A DNA stretch of 50,547 bases from Anaerotignum sp. (GTDB lineage: Bacteria; Bacillota; Clostridia; Lachnospirales; Anaerotignaceae). The notes under the pieces were generated by a model that did not search any database, had not been told where the DNA came from, and saw nothing but the letters and a program-made list of their open reading frames with translations. The stretch lies in NCBI GenBank assembly GCA_028710085.1, contig JAQUSU010000005.1:11908-62454 (forward strand). The letters run 5' to 3'. This document shows, piece after piece, positions 17,497 through 26,304 of the stretch. How positions within the stretch are numbered: position 1 is the first letter of the stretch; every line of letters begins with the position of its first letter. The position numbers were made by a program, and so were the translations under genes.

Positions 17497-18468
17497 TTAT
17501 CTGCAGCAGTTTCTGTTGCCGCTGTTGTTGCCGCTGTTGTTGCCGTTGTTGTTGCAGCCGCAATTGTTGTCTAATTCGCAATTAGGTGAACTGTAATTTG
17601 GCCCAAACGCACAACAAGATTTTGGCTCATCACAAGGTGCGAATACATTCCAAGGGAAGTTCATTGCTTCAAAGTTTGCGCAAGGATCGCCGGAAGAAAG
17701 TGGAGCCACACAAGCTTCAGGTAAGCATCTGCCTGCCGATTCGATTAACATGTTTACTGTACGATACAACTGACAAATCGTGAATAGACCGATTGTAACG
17801 CTTACAGCCACAGGAGCGCCCATTGACATGTCATTAAAGGAAGGACCATTATTGCAGCCGCAATCACAGCCGCAGCCACAGTCACAGCAGCAACCGCAGT
17901 TGCAGCAAGGATATTTCAGCTCTGCAGCCAAAGCTAAAGCCTTTCCTTCAGCAAGACAATATGGCTCGCTGCCGGAGTTAACATTACCGTTAAACAAGTC
18001 ATCTACAACGGTAACGTCAGTTTCGGTACCACCATAAAGTGTTAATTTTAAGGTGTAGCTGCTTGTTGCATCAATACATCCGATGAAACAGCCATCAGAA
18101 CGGCGGAATTCCAACGTATACTCGAATACATACTTTAATTCAATGTCCCAGCAGCCACTTTGCAAAGGACTTGGTGTCTTGCGGATAATTTCGATTTTCT
18201 TAAGTCTCAAATGTTTGATGATAACATCGGTTGCATTGCAAGGAGGAACGATGATGTCGCCCTGGCAAAGCATTTCGTTGCAGCAGGGAACGGGATTTGT
18301 TGCAATTCGTGCAGGCCCTAAAATATCAGGAGATAAGCACTTCTGAATGCGGCATTGGTCGAAGATTTTTTGCGCGATGATGCAAGCTTCGCCTCTTCCT
18401 GCATTGGAGCAACAACCACAGTTTCTTGCACTGAGATTGGCATTGTTATCAAATTCAAAAGCTCCCAT
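17497..18468 (-). CDS. Cysteine-rich protein, possible spore surface protein
   Basis: A 323-aa protein with 37 cysteines (over 11%). The N-terminal half (about 15-165) has spaced Cys and CC pairs around beta-type segments such as IEIIRKTPSP and YTLKLTLYGG. A dense run of CG, CC and CD pairs follows at about 190-210, then a mainly non-cysteine region, and an Asn/Gly/Ser-rich tail (NNNGNNSGNN) ending CCR. There is no signal peptide or membrane anchor. AAAGGAGG precedes the ATG, and a sigma-K-like promoter lies upstream. Cysteine-rich coat and exosporium proteins of Clostridia look like this, so a disulfide-linked spore-layer role is inferred. I do not recognise a named family. Confidence 0.75.
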   Translation of the reverse strand: MGAFEFDNNANLSARNCGCCSNAGRGEACIIAQKIFDQCRIQKCLSPDILGPARIATNPVPCCNEMLCQGDIIVPPCNATDVIIKHLRLKKIEIIRKTPSPLQSGCWDIELKYVFEYTLEFRRSDGCFIGCIDATSSYTLKLTLYGGTETDVTVVDDLFNGNVNSGSEPYCLAEGKALALAAELKYPCCNCGCCCDCGCGCDCGCNNGPSFNDMSMGAPVAVSVTIGLFTICQLYRTVNMLIESAGRCLPEACVAPLSSGDPCANFEAMNFPWNVFAPCDEPKSCCAFGPNYSSPNCELDNNCGCNNNGNNSGNNSGNRNCCR

Positions 18469-18504
18469 AAGATTGCCTCCTTTGATTAGTTTATAGTTCT
18501 TATA

Positions 18505-18531
18505 TATAGTATGTAAAGGAGGAAAATGGGT
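18505..18531 (-). promoter_or_regulatory. Sigma-K-like promoter of the cysteine-rich gene
   Basis: Read on the minus strand, AC (18530-18531) is followed after 16 nt by CATACTATA (18505-18513). This matches the mother-cell sigma-K pattern AC-N16-CATAnnnTA. The predicted start gives a short leader with AAAGGAGG. Sigma-E has a similar -10, so either is possible. Confidence 0.55.
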
Positions 18532-18723
18532 GATAGGCGCAAAACAAATATATTTTGTGTTTTTGTTGTTAGAAAAGAGTTGGAAGATTTAACTGTAATA
18601 TTTATGTGGGCAAATATTTTTTTATTCATTTTCCCAAGTGATTTTTCTAGCATAAAATGGTATACTCTGGTTATACTCAATTAATAGGTCAATTTTTCAT
18701 TTATCGACATAGAAAGTATGGCT

Positions 18724-18753
18724 TTGAACATGGATAGATGTTATCTTTATGAT
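18724..18753 (+). promoter_or_regulatory. Candidate glyA promoter
   Basis: TTGAAC (18724-18729) and TATGAT (18748-18753) are separated by 18 bp. The rest of the 364-bp divergent region (18469-18832) holds only this and the sigma-K-like promoter. Confidence 0.5.
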
Positions 18754-18832
18754 ATGAAAAGTGACGTTTGTTGGGGATAGATTTTTTCGGGAATTGTGAA
18801 AACATACTGCAGAATAATTAGGAGGGGAACAA

Positions 18833-20074
18833 ATGAGTTTGAATTTTGATGAAATTAAAAATGTTGACGCACAAGTGGCTACGGCAATCGAGGCTGAGCT
18901 TTTACGCCAACAGCATAATATTGAATTAATTGCTTCGGAGAATATTGTTTCTAAGGCTGTTATGCTGACAATGGGTACGCCTTTGACAAACAAATACGCA
19001 GAAGGCTATCCTGCAAAGCGTTATTATGGTGGTTGCGAGAAGGTTGATATTGTTGAAAATTTGGCTAGAGACAGAGCGAAGGAGCTATTTGGGTGCGATC
19101 ATGCAAATGTGCAGCCTCACAGCGGTTCCCAGGCAAATCAAGCTGTATATTTTGCAATGCTGCAATATGGTGATACGGTTATGGGGATGAACCTTGACCA
19201 TGGCGGTCATTTAACCCATGGAAGTCCCGTAAATCTTTCCGGCAAATATTTCAATTTTGTTCCTTATGGTGTGGATGATAACGGATATATTGATTATGAA
19301 GCGTTCCGCAATACAGCTTTAGAAGTGAAGCCCAAAATGATTGTTGCAGGCGCAAGTGCTTATGCAAGAACCATTGATTTTGAGTTTATGGGCAAGGTTG
19401 CAAAAGAAGTCGGTGCGTATTTCATGGTAGATATTGCGCACATTGCAGGTTTGGTTGCAACAGGCTTCCATCCATCACCCATTCCTCATGCTGATTTTGT
19501 TACAACAACTACACATAAAACCTTGCGCGGCCCTCGTGGCGGAATGATTATGTGCAAGGCAGAGTATGCGCAAAAAATAGACAAAGCAATTTTCCCCGGA
19601 ATTCAGGGTGGCCCTTTGATGCACACAATTGCCTCCAAAGCAGTATGTTTTAAGGAAGCGCTGGAGCCTTCTTACAAAGAATATATAGCACAGGTTGTGA
19701 AAAATGCCCAGGTTTTGGCAGAAAGCCTGAAAGAAAACGGTGTGGATATTGTTTCCGGTGGTACGGATAATCATTTGATGCTGGTAGATTTGCGTGCGCT
19801 AAACATTACCGGTAAGGAAGCAGAAAAAATATTGGATGAGGTTGGTATAACGGTGAACAAAAATACCATTCCCAATGATCCACAGTCTCCTTTTGTTACC
19901 AGTGGTGTTCGTATTGGTACACCTGCAATTACTTCAAGAGGTATGGTAGAGGAAGATATGAAAGAAATTGCAGAAGTAATCGCAATGGTTTTGAAGGATT
20001 ATGAAGGGAACAAGGAAGAAGCGAAAAAGCGTGTAAGAGCGTTAACAGATAAATATCCTATTTACGAAGATTAA
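18833..20074 (+). CDS. glyA: Serine hydroxymethyltransferase
   Basis: A 413-aa cytoplasmic PLP enzyme converting serine and tetrahydrofolate to glycine and methylene-tetrahydrofolate. The PLP lysine lies in [14 protein letters not shown] (Lys about 229). [10 protein letters not shown] and [15 protein letters not shown] near the N-terminus and PHSGSQAN are SHMT hallmarks. TTAGGAGGGGAAC precedes the ATG. It has its own promoter and terminator. A glycine-riboswitch permease lies 7.6 kb away on the other strand, so glycine metabolism appears twice in the window, but they are not co-transcribed. Confidence 0.97.
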   Translation: MSLNFDEIKNVDAQVATAIEAELLRQQHNIELIASENIVSKAVMLTMGTPLTNKYAEGYPAKRYYGGCEKVDIVENLARDRAKELFGCDHANVQPHSGSQANQAVYFAMLQYGDTVMGMNLDHGGHLTHGSPVNLSGKYFNFVPYGVDDNGYIDYEAFRNTALEVKPKMIVAGASAYARTIDFEFMGKVAKEVGAYFMVDIAHIAGLVATGFHPSPIPHADFVTTTTHKTLRGPRGGMIMCKAEYAQKIDKAIFPGIQGGPLMHTIASKAVCFKEALEPSYKEYIAQVVKNAQVLAESLKENGVDIVSGGTDNHLMLVDLRALNITGKEAEKILDEVGITVNKNTIPNDPQSPFVTSGVRIGTPAITSRGMVEEDMKEIAEVIAMVLKDYEGNKEEAKKRVRALTDKYPIYED

Positions 20075-20090
20075 TCAATAGAGAAAAAGC

Positions 20091-20127
20091 AAGTCCCCTT
20101 TGTCAGGTTTGGCAGAGGGGACTTTTT
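20091..20127 (+). terminator. Terminator of glyA
   Basis: AAGTCCCCTTTG (20091-20102) pairs with CAGAGGGGACTT (20113-20124) with one mismatch, followed by T6. Confidence 0.9.
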
Positions 20128-20323
20128 TGTATAGCATAATAGAAAAAATAACTGATTGATATTTTGATTATCAGGTAGTTTAGAAAAATAGCATTGAAAT
20201 AATTATAATTAAGTAGAAAATGCCAATTAAGTTTCAAAAGTAATTATAAAGAAAGGAATTTTGATTTTAAGTCAAAAAACAGTTCATTAAAAATAAAAGG
20301 GAAAAGATTTTTGTGGTGGATTT

Positions 20324-20352
20324 TTGCTTTTAACCCTAAAGTATGATATGAT
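20324..20352 (+). promoter_or_regulatory. Promoter of the PHP-domain gene
   Basis: TTGCTT (20324-20329) and TATGAT (20347-20352) are 17 bp apart; TATAAT overlaps just downstream. The leader to 20575 is about 215 nt. Confidence 0.55.
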
Positions 20353-20358
20353 ATAATA

Positions 20359-20575
20359 AATAAGCAAATCAAGAAGCAATATTGTTTTACTGTAATGGAA
20401 GGCTCTGGAAAGAAAGCAGTGAAACCACTTTGACGAATCATTTTTTGATAGACGATTTGAAAATTAGTTTAGGCATTTCGGGAAGTTCTGATTGTATTCG
20501 TGAAACTAGCAATCAACCGTTTTAAGGGCAGAGCTTCTAAAGTTGTAAACTAATGGAGTTAGAGAGGAAAAATCC
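20359..20575 (+). promoter_or_regulatory. Leader of the PHP gene with long-range pairing
   Basis: The gene-free stretch 20130-20575 is AT-rich up to the promoter. In the leader, TTAGTTTA (20466-20473) is perfectly complementary to TAAACTAA (20546-20553), and AGTG/CCACT can form a local hairpin earlier. I could not match it to a known riboswitch class. Confidence 0.3.
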
Positions 20576-21307
20576 ATGAAAATCTTAGCAGATACGCATA
20601 CCCATTGTATCGCCAGTGGACATGCATACAGCACCATTCAAGAAAACATAAAAGCGGCGGCTGAGAAAGGCTTGGAATTAATTGCCCTTACGGATCATGC
20701 GCCTGCTATGAAGAACACTACCTCACATGCCTATTTCGCCAACCTGCATGTTATTGATGATAGGCTTTTTGGCGTTCGTATCTTAAAAGGCGTTGAATTA
20801 AATATTATTGATTTTGAGGGAAGCATAGATTTGGATGAGTTAGTTCTCTCTAAACTAGATATTTCCATTGCCAGTTTGCATATTCCTTGCATTGCACCGG
20901 GAACGGAACAAGAAAACACAAAGGCTTGCATTTATGCAATGGAAAACCCTTTGGTGGATATTTTGGGACACCCGGGTGACCCCAGATATCCTCTAAACTA
21001 CCATGAAATTTTCAAAGCCGCAAAGAGAACGGGAACCTTGCTGGAAATCAACAATGCATCCTTGGTGCCGGGGGGATTTCGTGCGGGAAGTGAAGAAAAT
21101 ATTGAGCGGATTTTGAAAATGGCTATGAAAGAGGACGTGCCTGTTGTGGTGGGTAGCGATGCCCATTTTTACACTGGAATTGGCGATATTTACTATGTAG
21201 AAAGGCTGATGGAGAAAGTTGGATTCCCTGACGAGCTGGTTTTGAACACCCATCCCCAGAAGTTGTTGAGCGCTTTAAAACGCAATAAAGGCGAAAAAAA
21301 GAGATGA
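20576..21307 (+). CDS. PHP-domain phosphatase/hydrolase, YcdX-like
   Basis: A 243-aa metal-dependent phosphoesterase-like protein. The PHP metal ligands are visible: DTHTHC near the N-terminus, LTDHAP (about 38-43), GVELNI, a central SLHIP, GHPGDPR and the late GSDAHF. The family includes YcdX-type trinuclear-metal phosphatases; the substrate is unknown. AGAGAGGAAAAATCC precedes the ATG. It is followed by a TrpR-like gene after 73 bp with its own possible promoter, so the two may or may not be co-transcribed. Confidence 0.88.
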   Translation: MKILADTHTHCIASGHAYSTIQENIKAAAEKGLELIALTDHAPAMKNTTSHAYFANLHVIDDRLFGVRILKGVELNIIDFEGSIDLDELVLSKLDISIASLHIPCIAPGTEQENTKACIYAMENPLVDILGHPGDPRYPLNYHEIFKAAKRTGTLLEINNASLVPGGFRAGSEENIERILKMAMKEDVPVVVGSDAHFYTGIGDIYYVERLMEKVGFPDELVLNTHPQKLLSALKRNKGEKKR

Positions 21308-21314
21308 AAAAGCC

Positions 21315-21343
21315 TTTACTTTAACACTTTAGTATGTTAATAT
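21315..21343 (+). promoter_or_regulatory. Candidate promoter of the TrpR-like gene
   Basis: TTTACT (21315-21320) and TAATAT (21338-21343) are 17 bp apart. TTAAC...GTTAA (21321-21340) forms an inverted repeat across the spacer, a possible binding site for the encoded repressor-like protein. Confidence 0.4.
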
Positions 21344-21380
21344 AAAAGGGAATTATAGTGCAAAAGAGGTGGCCTTTGGG

Positions 21381-21686
21381 ATGAATAAAAAAATAAAAAC
21401 GGAGCTTACTGATAAGCTTTTCCAATGTATTTTGTGCATGAATACAATTGATGAATGCTATCAACTTTTCGAGGATCTTTGTACGGTGAATGAGATTCAG
21501 GCCATTGCCCAGCGAATGGAAGTTGCAGCTATGTTGGATGCAAAATGTACTTATGTGGAAATTGCCGAAAAAACCGGCGCTTCAACCGCAACGATCAGCA
21601 GAGTAAATCGGTGCCTTCATTATGGGACGGACGGATATAAATTGGCGATTGATCGTGTGAAAGTAAATCAGACAGAAGAAAAATAA
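21381..21686 (+). CDS. YerC/YecD family TrpR-related DNA-binding protein
   Basis: A 101-aa protein with the TrpR-like helix-turn-helix. The segment NEIQAIAQRMEVAAML, then TYVEIAEKTGASTATISRVNRCL (recognition helix), is characteristic of the YerC/YecD group. The ATG at 21381 is chosen for AGAGGTGG eight bases upstream; a GTG at 21369 is part of that ribosome binding site. These proteins resemble TrpR but their ligand and targets are generally unknown. There is no tryptophan gene nearby, so a role in tryptophan control should not be assumed. Confidence 0.88.
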   Translation: MNKKIKTELTDKLFQCILCMNTIDECYQLFEDLCTVNEIQAIAQRMEVAAMLDAKCTYVEIAEKTGASTATISRVNRCLHYGTDGYKLAIDRVKVNQTEEK

Positions 21687-21825
21687 GTTACAGTTAATTA
21701 TAAATTTAGGGGCTGATTATTGGCGAAGCAGACGGATTTTTTCCGACATTTGTTGATATCAGCCTTTCTTGCCGCTTTTATCATAATCGCAGGTGAGGAC
21801 AAAAAAGGAAGAGGAGAATTGTAGT

Positions 21826-24078
21826 ATGGTAGATTTTGAACAGCTCAATAATATGCAGCAAAAGGCTGTTTTGCAAAAGGATGGCCCTGTTTTAATTTTG
21901 GCAGGGGCGGGCAGTGGAAAAACCGGAGCATTAACCGTTCGTATTGCCCATTTATTGGAAACGGGTGTAAAACCTTGGAATATTCTAGCCATTACTTTTA
22001 CAAATAAAGCAGCAAAGGAAATGAAGGAAAGAGTGCTTAAGTTAGTAAAAGAGGGCGCAGAACAAATTTGGATCAGCACATTTCATTCCACTTGTGTTCG
22101 AATTTTACGCAACGAAATTCATCACTTGGATTATGATGGGCAGTTTTCCATTTATGATACCGAAGATCAAGAAAAGCTTATGCGGGAAGTGTTTAAGCAG
22201 CTAGGATTTGATACGATGAATAAAGCCTTTTCCTTAAAAGGTGCTCTGGCAAGTATCAGCAGTTTAAAGGAAAAAATGATTTCTTGGGAGGACTATGGCA
22301 AAACCATTGAGCAGGGGGATGAAAAAGCGGGCCGTATCAAAGTGGTTTATCATCAATACCAAAAGCGATTAAAAGAAAATAATGCTTTGGATTTTGATGA
22401 TTTAATTTACAAAACGGTTCAATTATTTCGCAATTTCCCCGATGTTTTAGAAAAATATCAGGACAGATTCAAATATATTATGGTGGACGAATATCAGGAT
22501 ACCAATACCTCTCAATATGAGTTGGTTTGTATGCTGGCCTCGAAATATAAAAACCTTTGCGTTGTTGGAGATGACGACCAGAGTATTTATGGCTGGAGAG
22601 GCGCTGACATCCGAAATATTTTGGAATTTGAAAAGGATTTTCCTGAAACCGTTGTTATAAAATTAGAGCAAAATTATCGCTCTACAAAAAAAATTCTGGA
22701 GGCCGCAAACTCCGTCATTCATAACAATCAAACGAGAAAAGAAAAATCCCTTTGGACGGAAAACGATGGGGGCAGCATTTTGCATATTTACAAAGCGGAA
22801 AATGAATATGATGAAGCACGCTTTGTTTCTGAAAGAATTCAGGAAATTGTAGCCAATGGCAGAGAGCTTAAAGATATGGCGGTGCTTTACCGTACCAATG
22901 CCCAATCTCGTGCCGTGGAGGATCAGTTTGTAAGAAAAGGAATCCCTTACCGTTTATTCGGTGGTGTTAGGTTCTACGAGCGTAAGGAAATTCGTGATAT
23001 TCTTTCCTATCTTAAGGTTTTGGGAAACCCCTCAGATACCATAGCGTTACGCCGTATCATAAACGTGCCTAAAAGAGGAATCGGCGAGGCATCCATTGAT
23101 AAATTAGTGGCTTTTGCAGAGGAAAATGGGATTTCTTTGTTCGATGCATTGGCAAGATTGGATGAAATTACAGAACTGAAAACCAGAGCGTCAAAGTTCC
23201 GTGATTTTTATGAAATTATCCTGAGCCTGCAAAGTGATGCGGATACTTTTTCAGCGGCGGAGCTTATTGATACAGTGGTAAAACGCTCGGGTTATTTCCA
23301 GCTTTTAATGGGTGAAGGGACGGAAGAAGCCCTTACACGCCTGCAAAATATAGATGAATTTGTGAATAAAGCAGTAGAATACGACAACACTAATCCTGAG
23401 CGTGGATTGACCGGTTTCTTAGAGGAAGTGGCTTTGGTGGCAGATATTGACAGCTATGAAGTCGGCGAGGATGCCGTTGTGCTTATGACACTTCATAGCG
23501 CAAAAGGCCTTGAATTCCCTTATGTGTTTATGATTGGTATGGAAGAAGGGATGTTCCCCACGTTCCGTACGGTAATGTATGGCGGAGAAAAGGACATTGA
23601 AGAAGAACGTCGTCTTTGCTATGTTGGAATTACCCGTGCAAGGGAGGAATTGTTTTTAACGCATGCAAAGAATCGGATGCAGCACGGAATTACCCAGTAT
23701 AATCCGCCATCCCGTTTCTTAAAAGAAATTCCACAGGATTTGGTGGATATGCCTACACGTCAGGTTTCTGACATGGCAAAAAAATATGCAATGCGTGACA
23801 ACATGAAATTTTCACCCATTACCACGATAAAGAAAAGTGGCAGAGCAGGAAGACACCCTGCCGGATCGCCGATTGCGCGCAAAATTATACCTGCCCCCAA
23901 AGACTTCTCGTTGGATTATAATGTGGGTGATAAAATTCGTGCACCCAAATATGGAATTGGTATGGTGAAATCGATTCAAAACGCCGGTGCGGATTTTGAA
24001 GTCGAAGTTTCCTTCGGAGATAAGGGAACCAAGAAATTTATGGCAAAATTATCAAAGCTCATCAAAGTTAGCGAGTAA
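21826..24078 (+). CDS. pcrA: ATP-dependent DNA helicase PcrA (UvrD/Rep family)
   Basis: A 750-aa superfamily 1A 3'-5' helicase for repair and for clearing replication obstacles. The motifs in order are GAGSGKT (Walker A), VDEYQDTN (motif II), GDDDQSIYGWRGA (III), QNYRS (IV), TLHSAKGLEF (V) and YVGITRAREEL (VI). The C-terminal tail ends in a PcrA-type Tudor-like segment (VGDKIRAPKYGIGMV). The ATG at 21826 has AGAGGAG at 21810-21816; the GTG at 21793 would add 11 residues without a site. ligA follows after 21 bp, a common Gram-positive pairing (pcrA-ligA). Confidence 0.96.
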   Translation: MVDFEQLNNMQQKAVLQKDGPVLILAGAGSGKTGALTVRIAHLLETGVKPWNILAITFTNKAAKEMKERVLKLVKEGAEQIWISTFHSTCVRILRNEIHHLDYDGQFSIYDTEDQEKLMREVFKQLGFDTMNKAFSLKGALASISSLKEKMISWEDYGKTIEQGDEKAGRIKVVYHQYQKRLKENNALDFDDLIYKTVQLFRNFPDVLEKYQDRFKYIMVDEYQDTNTSQYELVCMLASKYKNLCVVGDDDQSIYGWRGADIRNILEFEKDFPETVVIKLEQNYRSTKKILEAANSVIHNNQTRKEKSLWTENDGGSILHIYKAENEYDEARFVSERIQEIVANGRELKDMAVLYRTNAQSRAVEDQFVRKGIPYRLFGGVRFYERKEIRDILSYLKVLGNPSDTIALRRIINVPKRGIGEASIDKLVAFAEENGISLFDALARLDEITELKTRASKFRDFYEIILSLQSDADTFSAAELIDTVVKRSGYFQLLMGEGTEEALTRLQNIDEFVNKAVEYDNTNPERGLTGFLEEVALVADIDSYEVGEDAVVLMTLHSAKGLEFPYVFMIGMEEGMFPTFRTVMYGGEKDIEEERRLCYVGITRAREELFLTHAKNRMQHGITQYNPPSRFLKEIPQDLVDMPTRQVSDMAKKYAMRDNMKFSPITTIKKSGRAGRHPAGSPIARKIIPAPKDFSLDYNVGDKIRAPKYGIGMVKSIQNAGADFEVEVSFGDKGTKKFMAKLSKLIKVSE

Positions 24079-24099
24079 TGGATTAGGAGTTGTGGTCAA

Positions 24100-26070
24100 A
24101 TGGTGAACCGAATAAAGGAATTGATTTCTCTTCTGAATGAGGCGAGTAGGGCTTATTATCAACAGGATTCAGAAATTATGTCCAATCAAGAGTATGACCG
24201 TTTGTATGATGAACTCGTGGACTTAGAAAAAGAAAGCGGTATGATTCAAGCAAATAGTCCTACCCAAAGGGTCGGCTATACTGTTTTAAGCAATTTAAAA
24301 AAAATAAAGCACGACAGCCCCATTCTTTCCTTGGATAAAACAAAGGAAACAGGCAAGCTGAAAAGTTTTTTAGGCGAAAAAGCAGGGATTCTTTCTTGGA
24401 AGCTGGATGGTTTAACCATTGTATTGACTTATGAAAATGGCGCGTTAATACAAGCCATCACCCGTGGAAGCGGAGAAGTTGGCGAGGATGTAACCCATAA
24501 CGCAAGGGTATTTGCAAATTTACCCTTGCAGATTGGTTTTAAAGGCAATTTGGTGCTTCGTGGAGAGGGCGTTATTTCCTATTCTGAATTTAAAAGAATC
24601 AATGAGGAGCTTTCCGGGGAAGAAGCATATAAAAATCCGAGGAATCTCTGCAGTGGCACAGTGAGGCAGCTAAACAGCGAAATTGCGGCAAAAAGACGAG
24701 TACATTTTTTTGCATTTACCTTAGTAAGTGCCCAGGGATGGGAATTGTCAGATAGCAAAGGGAAAAACTTGAAATGGTTGAAGGCGCTTGGCTTTGATGT
24801 GGTTGAACATAGGCTAGTAGAGGCCGAAACCGTAGAAGGAGACGTGGAGTGGTTCCGTACTCATATTCGGGAAAACGACATTCCCTCTGATGGCCTTGTT
24901 CTGACCTTTGACAGCATTGCCTACAGTGAAAGTCTTGGCAGAACGGCAAAATTTCCTAAGGATTCTATTGCATTTAAATGGGCGGACGAAATGGCAGAGA
25001 CGACCCTGCGGGAAATTGAATGGAATACATCCAGAACAGGCTTAATGAACCCCATTGCAATTTTTGACCCTGTGGAATTAGAGGGGTCAACGGTTAGCCG
25101 TGCCAGTGTGCACAATGTGAGCATTTTGCGTGAGCTGAAATTGGGCATTGGCGATAAAATAAAGGTATATAAGGCGAATATGATTATTCCGCAAATCTCT
25201 GAGAATTTGACGGGTTCGGCAACGGCAGTAATTCCAAAGCAGTGTTTTGTTTGCGGTGGGGAAACTGAAATCAGAAAGCAGCGGGATGGTGAGGCGTTAT
25301 ACTGCACAAATCCCGAATGTTTGGCCCAAAGAATCCAAAGATTGACTCATTTTGTTTCCAGAGATGCCATGAATATGGAAGGACTTTCGGAAGAAACAAT
25401 TAAAAAATTTTTGGAAAGAGGCTTTATTCATCAATACCCTGATTTTTTCCGTTTGCAGGAGCATGAAAGTGAAATTAAAAGCATGGAGGGTTTTGGTGAG
25501 AAGTCCTATGAAAATTTAATGGAATCTATTGAAAAAGCTAAGGATGTGGAGCTGCCTAATTTTATCTATGCTTTGGGCATTAACCAAGTAGGGTTAAGAA
25601 ATGCTAAGCTTCTTTGCAACAAGTTTCATTATGAGTTGGAGCAAATCAAAGGGGCAACAGAAGAAGAATTACTGGAAATTGATGGCTTTGGAGAGGTGAT
25701 TGCCCATAGCGTCAGCCAGTATTTTCATGTGGAAGAGCACTTAGCATTATTGAAGCAAGCTATGGAGTATTTGCAGTTTCAGCTTCCCGATTTCAAGGAA
25801 ATAAAGGATTCTCCTGTGAAAGGTCTAACCTTCGTTGTGACGGGGGATTTAACAAGGTTTTCCAACAGAAAGGTTCTTGCAGAGGCAATTGAGGCCGAAG
25901 GCGGCAAGGTGACGGGAAGTGTTACAAAGAAAACCCATTTTTTGATAAACAATGACGTCTATTCTTCCTCGTCTAAAAATGGAAAGGCAAAAGAGTTGGG
26001 AATTCCAATTATTAGCGAGGAAGCATTTATCCAGAAGTTTGGGATTGTTCCAACTGAAACGAAAGAGTAG
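24100..26070 (+). CDS. ligA: NAD-dependent DNA ligase LigA, divergent subtype
   Basis: A 656-aa ligase sealing nicks during replication and repair. The adenylated lysine is in SWKLDG (Lys about 101), followed by RGEGVISYSEF (motif III) and SIAFKW (motif V). A Cys4 zinc finger (CFVCGG...CTNPEC), helix-hairpin-helix repeats and a C-terminal BRCT domain (from about VKGLTFVVTGDL) complete the LigA layout. Motif IV reads DGLVLTFD, without the lysine seen in the usual DGVVxK. TTAGGAG precedes the ATG. It is probably co-transcribed with pcrA and is the only DNA ligase seen in this window. Confidence 0.94.
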   Translation: MVNRIKELISLLNEASRAYYQQDSEIMSNQEYDRLYDELVDLEKESGMIQANSPTQRVGYTVLSNLKKIKHDSPILSLDKTKETGKLKSFLGEKAGILSWKLDGLTIVLTYENGALIQAITRGSGEVGEDVTHNARVFANLPLQIGFKGNLVLRGEGVISYSEFKRINEELSGEEAYKNPRNLCSGTVRQLNSEIAAKRRVHFFAFTLVSAQGWELSDSKGKNLKWLKALGFDVVEHRLVEAETVEGDVEWFRTHIRENDIPSDGLVLTFDSIAYSESLGRTAKFPKDSIAFKWADEMAETTLREIEWNTSRTGLMNPIAIFDPVELEGSTVSRASVHNVSILRELKLGIGDKIKVYKANMIIPQISENLTGSATAVIPKQCFVCGGETEIRKQRDGEALYCTNPECLAQRIQRLTHFVSRDAMNMEGLSEETIKKFLERGFIHQYPDFFRLQEHESEIKSMEGFGEKSYENLMESIEKAKDVELPNFIYALGINQVGLRNAKLLCNKFHYELEQIKGATEEELLEIDGFGEVIAHSVSQYFHVEEHLALLKQAMEYLQFQLPDFKEIKDSPVKGLTFVVTGDLTRFSNRKVLAEAIEAEGGKVTGSVTKKTHFLINNDVYSSSSKNGKAKELGIPIISEEAFIQKFGIVPTETKE

Positions 26071-26120
26071 GTAATTTCTAAAGAATCGTAAAATTAAAAC
26101 ATTTAATTTATAAAATACGA

Positions 26121-26165
26121 AAAACCCATATTTCAAGATGAATTCTTGAATATGGGTTTTTCGTT
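26121..26165. terminator. Bidirectional terminator between ligA and the permease
   Basis: AAAACCCATA (26121-26130) and TTCAAG (26132-26137) pair with CTTGAATATGGGTTTT (26145-26160), leaving a one-base bulge. T-runs exist on both strands, so it can end both convergent transcripts. Confidence 0.85.
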
Positions 26166-26176
26166 GGGCTATTTTT

Positions 26177-26280
26177 AAAACTCTTGTAGGAGTGAGTTTT
26201 CTTTTTTGGGAAACAAAAGGTTTCCCAATTGGTGTCGACGATGTTGGCACCATGAGGCATACGGGGGGAACCATATGCCT
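26177..26280. repeat. Cluster of four intergenic hairpins
   Basis: Next to the terminator lie AAAACTC/GAGTTTT (26177-26200), TTGGGAAAC/GTTTCCCAA (26206-26228, 5-nt loop), TGGTG/CACCA (26230-26252) and AGGCATA/TATGCCT (26255-26280, loop CGGGGGGAACCA). They lie in the convergent gap. Their role is unknown. Confidence 0.7.
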
Positions 26281-26304
26281 AGGGGAGAATATGAAAGCAA
26301 AATT

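Noticed and set aside
17586..18346. Plus-strand ORFs inside the cysteine-rich gene
   Set aside because: Gln/Pro/Ser-rich antisense readings of Cys-Gly repeats without ribosome binding sites; the minus-strand gene has promoter, ribosome binding site and terminator.
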